A stretch of 25,920 nt of DNA from Candidatus Omnitrophota bacterium (lineage in GTDB: Bacteria > Omnitrophota > Gorgyraeia > Gorgyraeales > Gorgyraeaceae), in contig JAHIEN010000107.1 of assembly GCA_018901615.1 (NCBI GenBank), positions 1 to 25,920 on the forward strand, given 5' to 3'. Each line of letters starts with the position of its first letter. The stretch's first letter is position 1. This document shows, piece by piece, positions 16,671-24,161 of this stretch. Below the pieces are notes generated by a model. That model was not told the DNA's origin. It did no database searches and worked only from the letters and a program-made list of their open reading frames with translations. Both the position numbers and the translations under genes were made by a program.

Positions 16671-18740
16671 ATGAAAACTGAAAAGAACTGTAAAGATTTT
16701 TTGCTGGAGATCAATGTTCAGGAATTGCCTGTGAGTTATATCAGGCCTGCTATAACTGAACTGCGCGGCGCGTTTTTAAAAGAGCTCGAGGCTTCAAGAA
16801 TAAGGCACGGAGAAACCGCTCTTGGGGCCACAAAAAACAGCCTTATCTGTTGCATCCGCGATGTTTCAGCGCGGCAGGAAGAAGTCTCCATCGAGGTTAC
16901 AGGCCCGCCTAAAAGCATGGCCTTTGATAAGGATGGAAACTTCACCAAGCAGGCCCTTGGTTTTGCAAAAGCGCAAGGCGTGAGACCGGAAGGCCTGCGA
17001 GTTAAAAATACACCAAAAGGCGAATATATTTTTGTAGAGAGAAGGCTTAAAGCTCGGCCCGCTAAAGAGATAATAGTAGAGATCATTTCAAGGGTTATCG
17101 AGGGTTTATATTTTCCAAAGACCATGAAGTGGGATGATTCCGGCCTGCGTTTCGCCAGGCCTATTGAGTCAGTGCTTGTTTTGTTCGGCAAAGACAGATT
17201 AAACGTGAAACTCGGAAAGGTATTGTCAAAAAACATAGCCCCTGTTGAACCCGCCGCGTATCTAAAGCGCGTAAATAAAGAGATGCTGATAGACCCTGAC
17301 GATAGAAAAAAAGAGATAAAAAAGCTTATCTTGAAGACTATATCCGCTCTCGGGGCCGACCAAGAGGTCGATGAAGCGCTGCTGGAAGAGGTTAATTTTC
17401 TCGTGGATCGGCCTGGCGTATTCGCCGGTGAGTTTAATAAGAAGTTTCTCGCGCTTCCGGAAGAGGTGCTCAGGGCCAGTATGGCAAAGCATCAAAGGAT
17501 CTTTCCGGTCTCGAAAAAAGGCAGGCTTTTGAATAAATTTATAGCCGTTACAAACGGCAGGGGCCTTGATATAAAGGCCGTTAAAAGCAATTATGAGAAA
17601 ATTCTTGAGGCAAAACTCCAGGACAGTCTGTTTTTTTTCGACGAAGATACAAGAAGGCCTCTTTCTGAAAACCTGCGGCAATTAAAAGACTTGATTTTTC
17701 AGAAGGGTTTAGGTAATATGTTTGAAAAAATTCAACGCCTGAAAGCGCTGAGTTCTTTTGTCTGCGAAAGATCGGGGATAGAAGGGTCTTTGAAAAAAGA
17801 TATTGAGAGGGCGGCTGAGCTTTCAAAGGCAGACCTTGTGACTCATATGGTAGGGGAGTTTCCCAGTCTGCAGGGCATAATGGGAGGAATATACGCCCTG
17901 AAGACAGGTGAAAAAAAAGACGCGTGTGTCGCGATAAAAGAACAGTATCTCCCGCATGGAATGGACGGCAGGCTTCCAGAGAGCCTGGCGGGATCTGTCT
18001 TGTCCGCGAGTGACAGAGTGGACAACGTTGTCGGGTTTCTTGGCATGGGCATAGAGGTAAGCGGCAGCTTTGACCCTTTTGGTATACGGCGAAACGCGCA
18101 GGGTTTGATCCAGGTCATAAAAAATAAAGGCTTGCGGATCAGGATAGATGAGGTCATCGAGCGCTCAATAGAGTTGTATGGCGATAGATTAAAGGTGGCT
18201 TCTTCTGAGCTAAAAACCAGGGTGATCAGCTACATAGAAGACAGGATGGATTTTCTGGCGGGCGAAATCAGGCCGCTGGAGTTGAAAAAAGCTGTCTTAA
18301 GAACCGGGCGCTTTGATATCGTAGATATATTTAACAGGCTTGACAAGCTATCGTCTATCAGCGATAAGAGATATTTTCTAGAAGCGGCAAAGGTGGTTGA
18401 AAGGACGAGCAATATCTTAAAGGGAGTCAAGGAAGTCGTCCCGGAAAATGTTGACGAGCGGCTTTTCAAGGAAGAATTAGAGCGCGCAGTCTGGAAGGCG
18501 TATACAGATTCAAAGAGCGGAATAATGAGCCTTATTGAAAAGGAAGATTATGTCTCGGCGACAAAGGAATACGCTGGGGCGTTTTATAAAGTCCTGCATG
18601 AATTTTTTGATAAGGTCCTTGTGAATGTCGAGGACAAGGCTGTGCGCTTGAACAGGCTCGCTCTTATGAAGGCGATTAACAGGCTGTATAGTGACAATAT
18701 AGCAGACCTGGCGCAAATACCGCAGATAATAGTTAAATGA
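16671..18740 (+). CDS. glyS: Glycyl-tRNA synthetase beta subunit
   Basis: Beta subunit of tetrameric GlyRS, 689 residues, normal for the family. It supplies tRNA recognition. Recognisable parts are the N-terminal LLEINVQELPVSYI, VTGPPKSMAFDKDGNFTKQA, MKWDDSGLRFARPIESVLVL and VDRPGVFAGEFNKKFL; an HD-like region, LVTHMVGEFPSLQGIMGG; then QYLPHGMDGRLPES, DRVDNVVGFLGMG and DPFGIRRNAQGL; and a C-terminal anticodon-binding helical domain. The ATG at 16671 gives the expected N-terminus. Its stop overlaps a possible ppdK start (ATGA at 18737). Confidence 0.96.
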   Translation: MKTEKNCKDFLLEINVQELPVSYIRPAITELRGAFLKELEASRIRHGETALGATKNSLICCIRDVSARQEEVSIEVTGPPKSMAFDKDGNFTKQALGFAKAQGVRPEGLRVKNTPKGEYIFVERRLKARPAKEIIVEIISRVIEGLYFPKTMKWDDSGLRFARPIESVLVLFGKDRLNVKLGKVLSKNIAPVEPAAYLKRVNKEMLIDPDDRKKEIKKLILKTISALGADQEVDEALLEEVNFLVDRPGVFAGEFNKKFLALPEEVLRASMAKHQRIFPVSKKGRLLNKFIAVTNGRGLDIKAVKSNYEKILEAKLQDSLFFFDEDTRRPLSENLRQLKDLIFQKGLGNMFEKIQRLKALSSFVCERSGIEGSLKKDIERAAELSKADLVTHMVGEFPSLQGIMGGIYALKTGEKKDACVAIKEQYLPHGMDGRLPESLAGSVLSASDRVDNVVGFLGMGIEVSGSFDPFGIRRNAQGLIQVIKNKGLRIRIDEVIERSIELYGDRLKVASSELKTRVISYIEDRMDFLAGEIRPLELKKAVLRTGRFDIVDIFNRLDKLSSISDKRYFLEAAKVVERTSNILKGVKEVVPENVDERLFKEELERAVWKAYTDSKSGIMSLIEKEDYVSATKEYAGAFYKVLHEFFDKVLVNVEDKAVRLNRLALMKAINRLYSDNIADLAQIPQIIVK

Positions 18741-18754
18741 AAGGGGCTTTAAAG

Positions 18755-21433
18755 ATGGGAAAGATGGTTTACTTTTTTGGAGACGGTAAGGCAGAAGGAA
18801 ACGCGAAAATGAAATCTCTTCTTGGAGGCAAAGGCGCCAACCTCGCGGAGATGACAAATATAGGCACCCCTGTTCCTCCAGGATTTACTATTTCAACAGA
18901 GGTTTGTGATCATTATTATAAACATGGCAATAGATATCCCGCTGGCCTTCAGAAACAGATCGATCTTAATATTTCAAAACTTGAAAAGTCAATGGGCGCG
19001 AAGTTCGGAGATATCGATAACCCTCTTTTGGTATCAGTAAGGAGCGGGGCCGCTGTTTCTATGCCAGGCATGATGAACACTATTCTCAATCTCGGCCTTA
19101 ACGACCAGTCTGTTGTGGGCATGGCAAAAAAGACCAAAAACGAAAGGCTTGCCTGGGATGCCTACAGGCGTTTTATAGATATGTTTGGTGGCGTGGTAAT
19201 GGGTGTTGAGCATGAATATTTTGAGGAGAAAATGAAGGCTATTAAAAAGAAATACAAGGTAAATCTTGACAACGAACTTACAGCCGGACAATTGAAGGAG
19301 CTTGTCGGGGAATACAAAAAAGTATACCAGAGGCATGTCAGGAAGCCTTTTCCAAATAACGCCAAGGACCAGCTCATGGCCGCTGTGCACGCGGTGTTTG
19401 GATCATGGAACACGGAAAGGGCGATTGTTTATAGAAGGATCAATAGGATCACAGGCCTTTTGGGAACAGCTGTCAATGTGCAGGCAATGGTGTTTGGAAA
19501 TATGGGAGATACTTCTGGCACAGGAGTCGCTTTTACCCGTAATCCTTCCACAGGCGAAAAGAGGTTTTTCGGAGAGTTTCTTATAAACGCGCAGGGTGAG
19601 GACGTTGTGGCGGGTATAAGGACTCCGGAAGATATCAGCGACCTGAAAAAAGAAATGCCCAGGGTCTATAAAGAACTTGACGCTATAAGGAATAGGCTCG
19701 AAATACATTACAAGGATATGCAGGATATTGAGTTCACCATTCAGGAAGGCAAGCTCTTTATGCTGCAGACCCGTACAGGCAAGCGCACAGGCCTCGCGGC
19801 TGTGAAAATAGCGTATGATATGGTTAAGGAAAAAATGATCACCCCGAAGCAGGCGCTTATGAGAATAGAGGGAGACCAGCTCAACCAGCTTCTCTTTCCT
19901 ATATTTGACCTCAAGGCTAAATCCAGCGCCACCACTATAGCCAAAGGGCTTCCTGCCGGCCCGGGCGCGGCTTCAGGCCAGGTAGTATTTACCGCTAAAG
20001 ACGCTGAAGAATGGAAGAGAAAAGGTAAGAGAGTTATCCTTGTCAGGCACGAAACATCTCCTGAGGATGTGGCTGGCATGGATGCGGCAGAAGGTATCCT
20101 GACATCTACGGGCGGCATGACTTCTCACGCGGCTGTTGTTGCCAGAGGCTGGGGAAAATGTTGTATAGCGGGATGCAGCGCCTTAAATATTAATTACACA
20201 AAAAAACAGATAACGGTTGCCGGCAAGACCATAAAAGAGGGGGATTATATTTCTCTGGATGGTTCGACCGGGGAAGTCATGCTTGGAAATGTCAGGTCCA
20301 GCTCAAGCCCTGTTATAGCAGGGGTGGTGGAAGGCAATCCCTCGGCAAAGAAAAACGAGGTATACAAGATATTTATCCAGATCATGGATTGGGCGGACCA
20401 ATATCGCAAGATCAATGTCCGCACCAATTCAGACACGCCAAAAGATTCTATGGCCGCGCGCAGGCTCGGGGCAGAAGGCATTGGGCTTACCAGGACAGAG
20501 CATATGTTTTTCGAAGGCGAAAGGATCTGGGCTGTCAGGGAGTTTATTCTTGCCAGGGATAAGGCAGCGAGAGAAAAAGCGCTTAAAAAATTATTGCCTT
20601 ATCAGCGCAAGGATTTCGAAGGCATATTTAAGGAGATGAACGGACTGCCTGTAACAATAAGGCTCCTTGATCCGCCTTTGCATGAATTTTTGCCTGGCAA
20701 TGAAACTGGCATAAAAGAAATGGCGAGAAGGATGAAGCAATCTCCGGCCAGGATCAAGGATCTGGTCAAGGCCCTTCATGAAATGAACCCAATGCTCGGG
20801 CATCGTGGCTGCAGGTTGTCTGTCACCTATCCTGAGCTTTGTGTTATGCAGACCCGGGCGATCATTGAGGCGGCATGCAACATGGCTAAAAAAGGCATAA
20901 AGGTCCTGCCTGAGATAATGATACCTCTTGTGGGTACAAAAGCCGAGTTTGATTACCTCGAGCCTATTGTCCGCGAGACGGCCGACGCTATAATTAAAAA
21001 ATCCAGCAGGAAAGTGAAGTACCTCGTAGGCACCATGATAGAGATCCCGCGCGCGGCATTGATAGCTGACAAGATCGCGGAAAAGGCGGAATTTTTCTCT
21101 TTTGGCACAAACGACCTGACGCAGATGACGTTTGGCTATAGCCGTGACGACGCGGGCGTATTTCTTCCTGAATATATTCAGAAAAAGATTTTACCTGAAG
21201 ACCCTTTTCAGTCAGTTGACCTGGAGGGCGTGGGGGCCCTTATTAAACTGGGCATAAAACTGGGAAGATCTACTCGCAGGAAACTGAAGGTCGGTATTTG
21301 CGGAGAACATGGCGGCGAACCCAGGTCCGTTATATTTTGTCACAAGGTCGGTATGAATTATGTAAGCTGTTCTCCTTACAGAGTGCCGATAGCAAGACTT
21401 GCGGCGGCTCAGGCGGCTATTAATAACAAATAA
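18755..21433 (+). CDS. ppdK: Pyruvate, phosphate dikinase
   Basis: Interconverts pyruvate + ATP + phosphate with PEP + AMP + PPi, linking glycolysis and gluconeogenesis. From ATG 18755 it is 892 residues, normal length. The N-terminal ATP-grasp part begins FGDGKAEGNAKM followed by GGKGANLAEM. The swivelling phosphohistidine domain has GGMTSHAAVVARGWGKCC with phospho-acceptor His458, matching His455 of the Clostridium enzyme. The C-terminal PEP/pyruvate barrel has RTEHMFFE, LGHRGCRLSVTYPE, FSFGTNDLTQMTFGYSRDD and GICGEHGGEP with catalytic Cys849. The ATG at 18737, overlapping glyS, is possible, but 18755 has AAGGGG 8 nt upstream and a better N-terminus. In some Firmicutes, ppdK and its regulator yqfL also lie near glyS; no regulator is seen here. 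Confidence 0.96.
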   Translation: MGKMVYFFGDGKAEGNAKMKSLLGGKGANLAEMTNIGTPVPPGFTISTEVCDHYYKHGNRYPAGLQKQIDLNISKLEKSMGAKFGDIDNPLLVSVRSGAAVSMPGMMNTILNLGLNDQSVVGMAKKTKNERLAWDAYRRFIDMFGGVVMGVEHEYFEEKMKAIKKKYKVNLDNELTAGQLKELVGEYKKVYQRHVRKPFPNNAKDQLMAAVHAVFGSWNTERAIVYRRINRITGLLGTAVNVQAMVFGNMGDTSGTGVAFTRNPSTGEKRFFGEFLINAQGEDVVAGIRTPEDISDLKKEMPRVYKELDAIRNRLEIHYKDMQDIEFTIQEGKLFMLQTRTGKRTGLAAVKIAYDMVKEKMITPKQALMRIEGDQLNQLLFPIFDLKAKSSATTIAKGLPAGPGAASGQVVFTAKDAEEWKRKGKRVILVRHETSPEDVAGMDAAEGILTSTGGMTSHAAVVARGWGKCCIAGCSALNINYTKKQITVAGKTIKEGDYISLDGSTGEVMLGNVRSSSSPVIAGVVEGNPSAKKNEVYKIFIQIMDWADQYRKINVRTNSDTPKDSMAARRLGAEGIGLTRTEHMFFEGERIWAVREFILARDKAAREKALKKLLPYQRKDFEGIFKEMNGLPVTIRLLDPPLHEFLPGNETGIKEMARRMKQSPARIKDLVKALHEMNPMLGHRGCRLSVTYPELCVMQTRAIIEAACNMAKKGIKVLPEIMIPLVGTKAEFDYLEPIVRETADAIIKKSSRKVKYLVGTMIEIPRAALIADKIAEKAEFFSFGTNDLTQMTFGYSRDDAGVFLPEYIQKKILPEDPFQSVDLEGVGALIKLGIKLGRSTRRKLKVGICGEHGGEPRSVIFCHKVGMNYVSCSPYRVPIARLAAAQAAINNK

Positions 21434-21444
21434 AACGGAGTTAA

Positions 21445-22266
21445 ATGGACTCTATAAAACTTTACCTCAGGGCAATAAAAGACATACCTCTTCTTACAGC
21501 CGATCAGGAGAAGTCTCTGGCGCGTAAGATCAAAAGGGGCGACAAAAACGCGCGCAAGAAGATGATACAATCTAACCTGCGGCTCGTCATCAATATCGCG
21601 AAACGCTATTCCAAACTCGGCGTGCCAATAATGGACCTTATAGAAGAAGGAAACCTGGGCCTGATCAAGGCTGTTAAGAAATTTAATCCGAACAGAGGAT
21701 ATAGATTCAGCACCTATGGGGCATGGTGGATCAAGCAGTATATCACGCGAGCAATAGCCAACCAGGGCAAGACCATCAGGATACCTGTCTATATGACAGA
21801 GATCATTAACAGATGGAAGCGTGATACAGAGCAATTGACCCAGAAATACGGCAGAAAGCCAAAATTAAAAGAAATCGCCAAGAAGATGAAGCTATCCATA
21901 AGAAGGGTCAGAGAGATCAGCGAGATAGCTACGAAGATCTCCTCGCTTGACGCGCCTATAGGCGATGACGGCACGGGCCAGTTTATGGACCTTATTCAGG
22001 ACGAGACCAGCAGTTCTCCTATGGACAATGTCACTGATGTACTGCGCCGCGAAAGGGTCGATAAACTGCTTGATCGCATGAACGAGCGCGAGAAAAGGAT
22101 ACTAGACCTGAGATTTGGTCTTAGTGATGGCACGACCCATACACTTGGTGAGACCGCCAAGTATTTTAACATCACAAGAGAAAGGGTCAGGCAGATCGAA
22201 AGCGCTACCCTGGAAAAATTAAGGGCGTATATTATCCAGCAAAGCGGTGAACTGGGGGAATACTAG
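21445..22266 (+). CDS. rpoD: Compact RpoD/SigA-like sigma70 factor
   Basis: A 273-residue sigma70-family factor. Region 1.2 (DSIKLYLRAIKDIPLLTADQEKSLARKI) is followed at once by region 2 (NLRLVINIAKRY, PIMDLIEEGNLGLIKAVKKF, RFSTYGAWWIKQYITRAI), region 3 (YGRKPKLKEIAKKMKLSIRRVREI), and region 4 with the helix-turn-helix TLGETAKYFNITRERVRQIESATLEKLR. Region 1.1 and the long non-conserved insert of E. coli RpoD are absent. It could be the housekeeping factor or a group 2 paralogue; its place at the end of a glyQ-glyS-ppdK train, where sigA sits in Bacillus, favours the former. CGGAG at 21436-21440 precedes ATG. Confidence 0.9.
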   Translation: MDSIKLYLRAIKDIPLLTADQEKSLARKIKRGDKNARKKMIQSNLRLVINIAKRYSKLGVPIMDLIEEGNLGLIKAVKKFNPNRGYRFSTYGAWWIKQYITRAIANQGKTIRIPVYMTEIINRWKRDTEQLTQKYGRKPKLKEIAKKMKLSIRRVREISEIATKISSLDAPIGDDGTGQFMDLIQDETSSSPMDNVTDVLRRERVDKLLDRMNEREKRILDLRFGLSDGTTHTLGETAKYFNITRERVRQIESATLEKLRAYIIQQSGELGEY

Positions 22267-22306
22267 ATCGCATAGCGCAAAGCGCATGGCGCATAGTATT
22301 ATGCGC
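22267..22306. repeat. GCATAG-type palindromic repeat, copy before apt
   Basis: Follows the sigma factor stop almost directly. GCGCATA (22289-22295) and TATGCGC (22300-22306) close a 4-nt loop, and the first 29 nt closely match 6557-6585 upstream of the HU gene. It precedes the apt ribosome-binding site (GGAGG at 22312-22316). Confidence 0.7.
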
Positions 22307-22320
22307 GGCTTGGAGGTTAA

Positions 22321-22836
22321 ATGAATGACTTAAAGCAATATATCCGCGATATACCAGACTTTCCAAAAGAAGGCATTCTCTTTAGGGATATCACCACGCT
22401 GTTGGGCAGCAGCGAAAAATTCAGAGAGGTGGTGGATAAGCTCGCGGAACGCTACGCAGGGAAAGATATTGAAGCGGTCGTGGCTGTTGAGGCAAGGGGT
22501 TTTATATTCGGCAGCGTGCTCGCGTATAAGCTGGGAGCCGCGCTTGTCCCGGTGAGAAAAAAAGGCAAGCTGCCTTTTAAGACCTTTAGCGCCACATATA
22601 CCCTGGAATATGGCAAGGACTCGCTTGAGATACACGAGGACGCGTTTAAACCAGGGGCCAGGGTTTTGTTGATAGATGATCTCCTTGCGACAGGCGGCAC
22701 TCTTGGCGCTGTCGTGGAGCTTGTGAAAAAATTAAAAGGCGAGATACAGGAAATAGTTTTTGTAATAGAGTTGTCTGATTTAAAGGGCCGGGAAAAAATC
22801 AAGGATTTCCCGGTATATTCGATGGTTAAGTATTAA
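22321..22836 (+). CDS. apt: Adenine phosphoribosyltransferase
   Basis: A 171-residue purine-salvage enzyme that makes AMP from adenine and PRPP. It has the APRT N-terminus (IRDIPDFPKEGILFRDITTLL), VAVEARGFIFGSVLAYKLGA, the VPVRKKGKLP segment and the PRPP-binding loop VLLIDDLLATGGT at about 115-127. Length and start are standard; GGAGG lies 4 nt upstream of ATG. It is separated from the sigma factor by a 54-nt repeat-bearing gap and may share its transcript. A 116-nt hairpin begins at its stop codon. Confidence 0.96.
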   Translation: MNDLKQYIRDIPDFPKEGILFRDITTLLGSSEKFREVVDKLAERYAGKDIEAVVAVEARGFIFGSVLAYKLGAALVPVRKKGKLPFKTFSATYTLEYGKDSLEIHEDAFKPGARVLLIDDLLATGGTLGAVVELVKKLKGEIQEIVFVIELSDLKGREKIKDFPVYSMVKY

Positions 22837-22950
22837 GGTTATCTGATGTTGTCTGAGGTTGTCAGATGTTATCTGAAGTTGCAGGTTGCAGAAGTTACAA
22901 AAGTAACCTCAGATAACCTTAGATAACTTCTGATAACCTCAGATAACCTT
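22835..22950. repeat. Long imperfect hairpin made of degenerate GGTTATCTGA units
   Basis: AAGGTTATCTGA (22835-22846) pairs perfectly with TCAGATAACCTT (22939-22950), and the inner part continues as imperfect complementary units of about 8-14 nt ending in GTTAC-AAAA-GTAAC (22894-22907). The left arm overlaps the apt stop codon. It is built like the guaB3-dnaE element from a different unit. It may end or protect the apt transcript. Confidence 0.75.
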
Positions 22951-22956
22951 ATTTCT

Positions 22957-23312
22957 GTCCCTATAGCTCAGATGCCTGCCTGCCGCAGGCAGGGATAGAG
23001 CACAGGTTGTCCGCCTCTTTCGTTTTGGTTTATCGTAACTTATTTTTGTAAACAGGGATTTAATGTTATTTGGAAATCACTAACAAGGTTTCGGCGGAGC
23101 CCCGCCATCGTGATAAAACAAAGGGCGGTGTCCTAAACCTTCAACGTCCCTATAGCTCAGATGGATAGAGCACAGGTTGCCTGCCTCTTTCGATTAGATT
23201 ATTTGATGATCGAGGCGTTGATAAAATTATTGTTGTTTGAAAATCGCTAACAAGGGTTCGGCAGGGAACTGCCCTGAGGTTTAAGCGAGAGGCAGTTTCC
23301 TAAACCTTCAAC
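22957..23312 (+). repeat. Tandem array of tRNA-Arg 5'-half copies with structured inserts
   Basis: Two incomplete copies of the tRNA 5' half (acceptor 5' strand, D-arm, anticodon 5' strand) lie at 22957-23008 and 23146-23178, upstream of the full tRNA. In each, the anticodon loop is interrupted by an insert (23009-23130, 122 nt; 23179-23297, 119 nt), after which TCCTAAACCT, the 3' strand of the anticodon arm, resumes, followed by TCAAC and the next copy. There is no T-arm or 3' acceptor strand in either. The 48 nt at 23131-23178 are repeated exactly at 23298-23345. The array covers the otherwise gene-free space between apt and the tRNA. Confidence 0.85.
22975..22993. repeat. 19-bp palindrome inserted in the first tRNA-half D-loop
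   Basis: CCTGCCTGCCGCAGGCAGG is a 9-1-9 palindrome that splits the D-loop of the first 5' half; removing it restores identity with the other two copies. It resembles small palindromes seen in candidate-phylum genomes. Confidence 0.8.
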
Positions 23313-23389
23313 GTCCCTATAGCTCAGATGGATAGAGCACAGGTTTCCTAAACCTGGTGTCGGCTGTTCGAATCAGCCTAGGGACGCCA
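23313..23389 (+). tRNA. tRNA-Arg (anticodon CCT) with encoded CCA
   Basis: The complete cloverleaf is visible. Acceptor GTCCCTA (23313-23319) pairs with TAGGGAC (23379-23385). The D-stem is GCTC/GAGC (23322-23325, 23335-23338). The anticodon stem is CAGGT/ACCTG (23340-23344, 23352-23356) with loop TTCCTAA and anticodon CCT at 23347-23349. The T-stem is GGCTG/CAGCC (23362-23366, 23374-23378) with loop TTCGAAT. The discriminator is G23386 and CCA is encoded at 23387-23389. It reads AGG codons. Confidence 0.96.
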
Positions 23390-23400
23390 TGGTTCGACGC

Positions 23401-23431
23401 GTCCTTGACCCACCTGCGGTGGATCAAGGAC
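23401..23431. repeat. Hairpin after tRNA-Arg
   Basis: GTCCTTGACCCACC (23401-23414) pairs with GGTGGATCAAGGAC (23418-23431) with one mismatch and a 3-nt loop. There is no T-run, so it may be a processing or partial termination structure. Confidence 0.55.
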
Positions 23432-23466
23432 TTGCTCACCATGATTCAATGACCAAGGAGATAAAT

Positions 23467-24132
23467 ATGATTGATCTGCATACACATAGTTTACTTAGTG
23501 ACGGGGCGTTGTTGCCCAGTGAGCTGGCGCGCAGGGCTGAGGAAAAAGGCTATAGGGTCATTGGCATAACAGACCACGCTGACGCTTCAAACCTGGATTT
23601 TGTGACAGGCGCTATTTTAAGGGCGTGCAAAGATATTAATAAAAACTGGCGGATAAAGGCTATTCCGGGAGTTGAGTTGACGCACATGCCCGTAGAAAGT
23701 TTAAAGACAGCTGTAAAACTCGCGCGTTCAAAAGGAATAAGACTTGTCCTGATACACGGCGAAACGCTTTCAGAGCCAGTGATACCCGGGACAAATAGAG
23801 AGGCGTTACTGGCCGGCCCGGCCATATTGACCCACCCCGGTTTGATCTCCATAGAAGACGCGAAGCTGGCCGCGAGTAAAGGTATATATTTAGAGATCAC
23901 GGCCCGGCCAGGGCATTCTCTGACAAACGGCCATGTTGCCAAGACCGCCAGGATCGCGGGCGCAGGGCTTGTGCTTAATTCAGATTCACATGAACCCTGT
24001 AATTTAATATCCATGGAGTTTGCGGAAAAGATTTTATTAGGCGCGGGGCTTGACAAAAAAGAAGTAAGTCAGGTTTTTAAAAACTCTGAAAAATTGGCCT
24101 GCCAGCTGCTTGACATTAAAAGGTTAGTGTAG
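23467..24132 (+). CDS. PHP-domain phosphoesterase family protein
   Basis: A 221-residue stand-alone PHP (polymerase and histidinol phosphatase) domain, a metal-dependent hydrolase fold. The motifs run in order: MIDLHTHSLLSDG with the first metal histidines, GITDHAD, PGVELTH, VLIHGET, AILTHPG and NSDSHEP near the end. All the usual metal ligands appear present. It is close to the group annotated as histidinol-phosphatase-like, but no histidine biosynthesis genes are near, so the substrate is unknown. An in-frame ATG at 23389 lies on the CCA end of the tRNA and would add 26 non-conserved residues; ATG 23467 has AAGGAG 6 nt upstream and begins exactly at the conserved motif. Confidence 0.88.
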   Translation: MIDLHTHSLLSDGALLPSELARRAEEKGYRVIGITDHADASNLDFVTGAILRACKDINKNWRIKAIPGVELTHMPVESLKTAVKLARSKGIRLVLIHGETLSEPVIPGTNREALLAGPAILTHPGLISIEDAKLAASKGIYLEITARPGHSLTNGHVAKTARIAGAGLVLNSDSHEPCNLISMEFAEKILLGAGLDKKEVSQVFKNSEKLACQLLDIKRLV

Positions 24133-24161
24133 TAAAATTTATAAAAAGAAAAGGGGGTAAA

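Noticed and set aside
23074..23255. Integron attC sites, because of CTAACAAGG near the inserts
   Set aside because: The RYYYAAC and GTTRRRY core pair cannot be found at proper spacing, and no integrase is present.
23009..23297. Classical group I introns in tRNA-Arg
   Set aside because: Inserts of 119 and 122 nt are shorter than known examples, no P7 or guanosine-binding core is visible, and no matching 3' tRNA half follows the first two copies.
23389..23466. N-terminal extension of the PHP protein starting at ATG 23389
   Set aside because: It starts on the CCA end of the tRNA, runs through a hairpin, and has no ribosome-binding site; ATG 23467 has AAGGAG and starts at the conserved motif.
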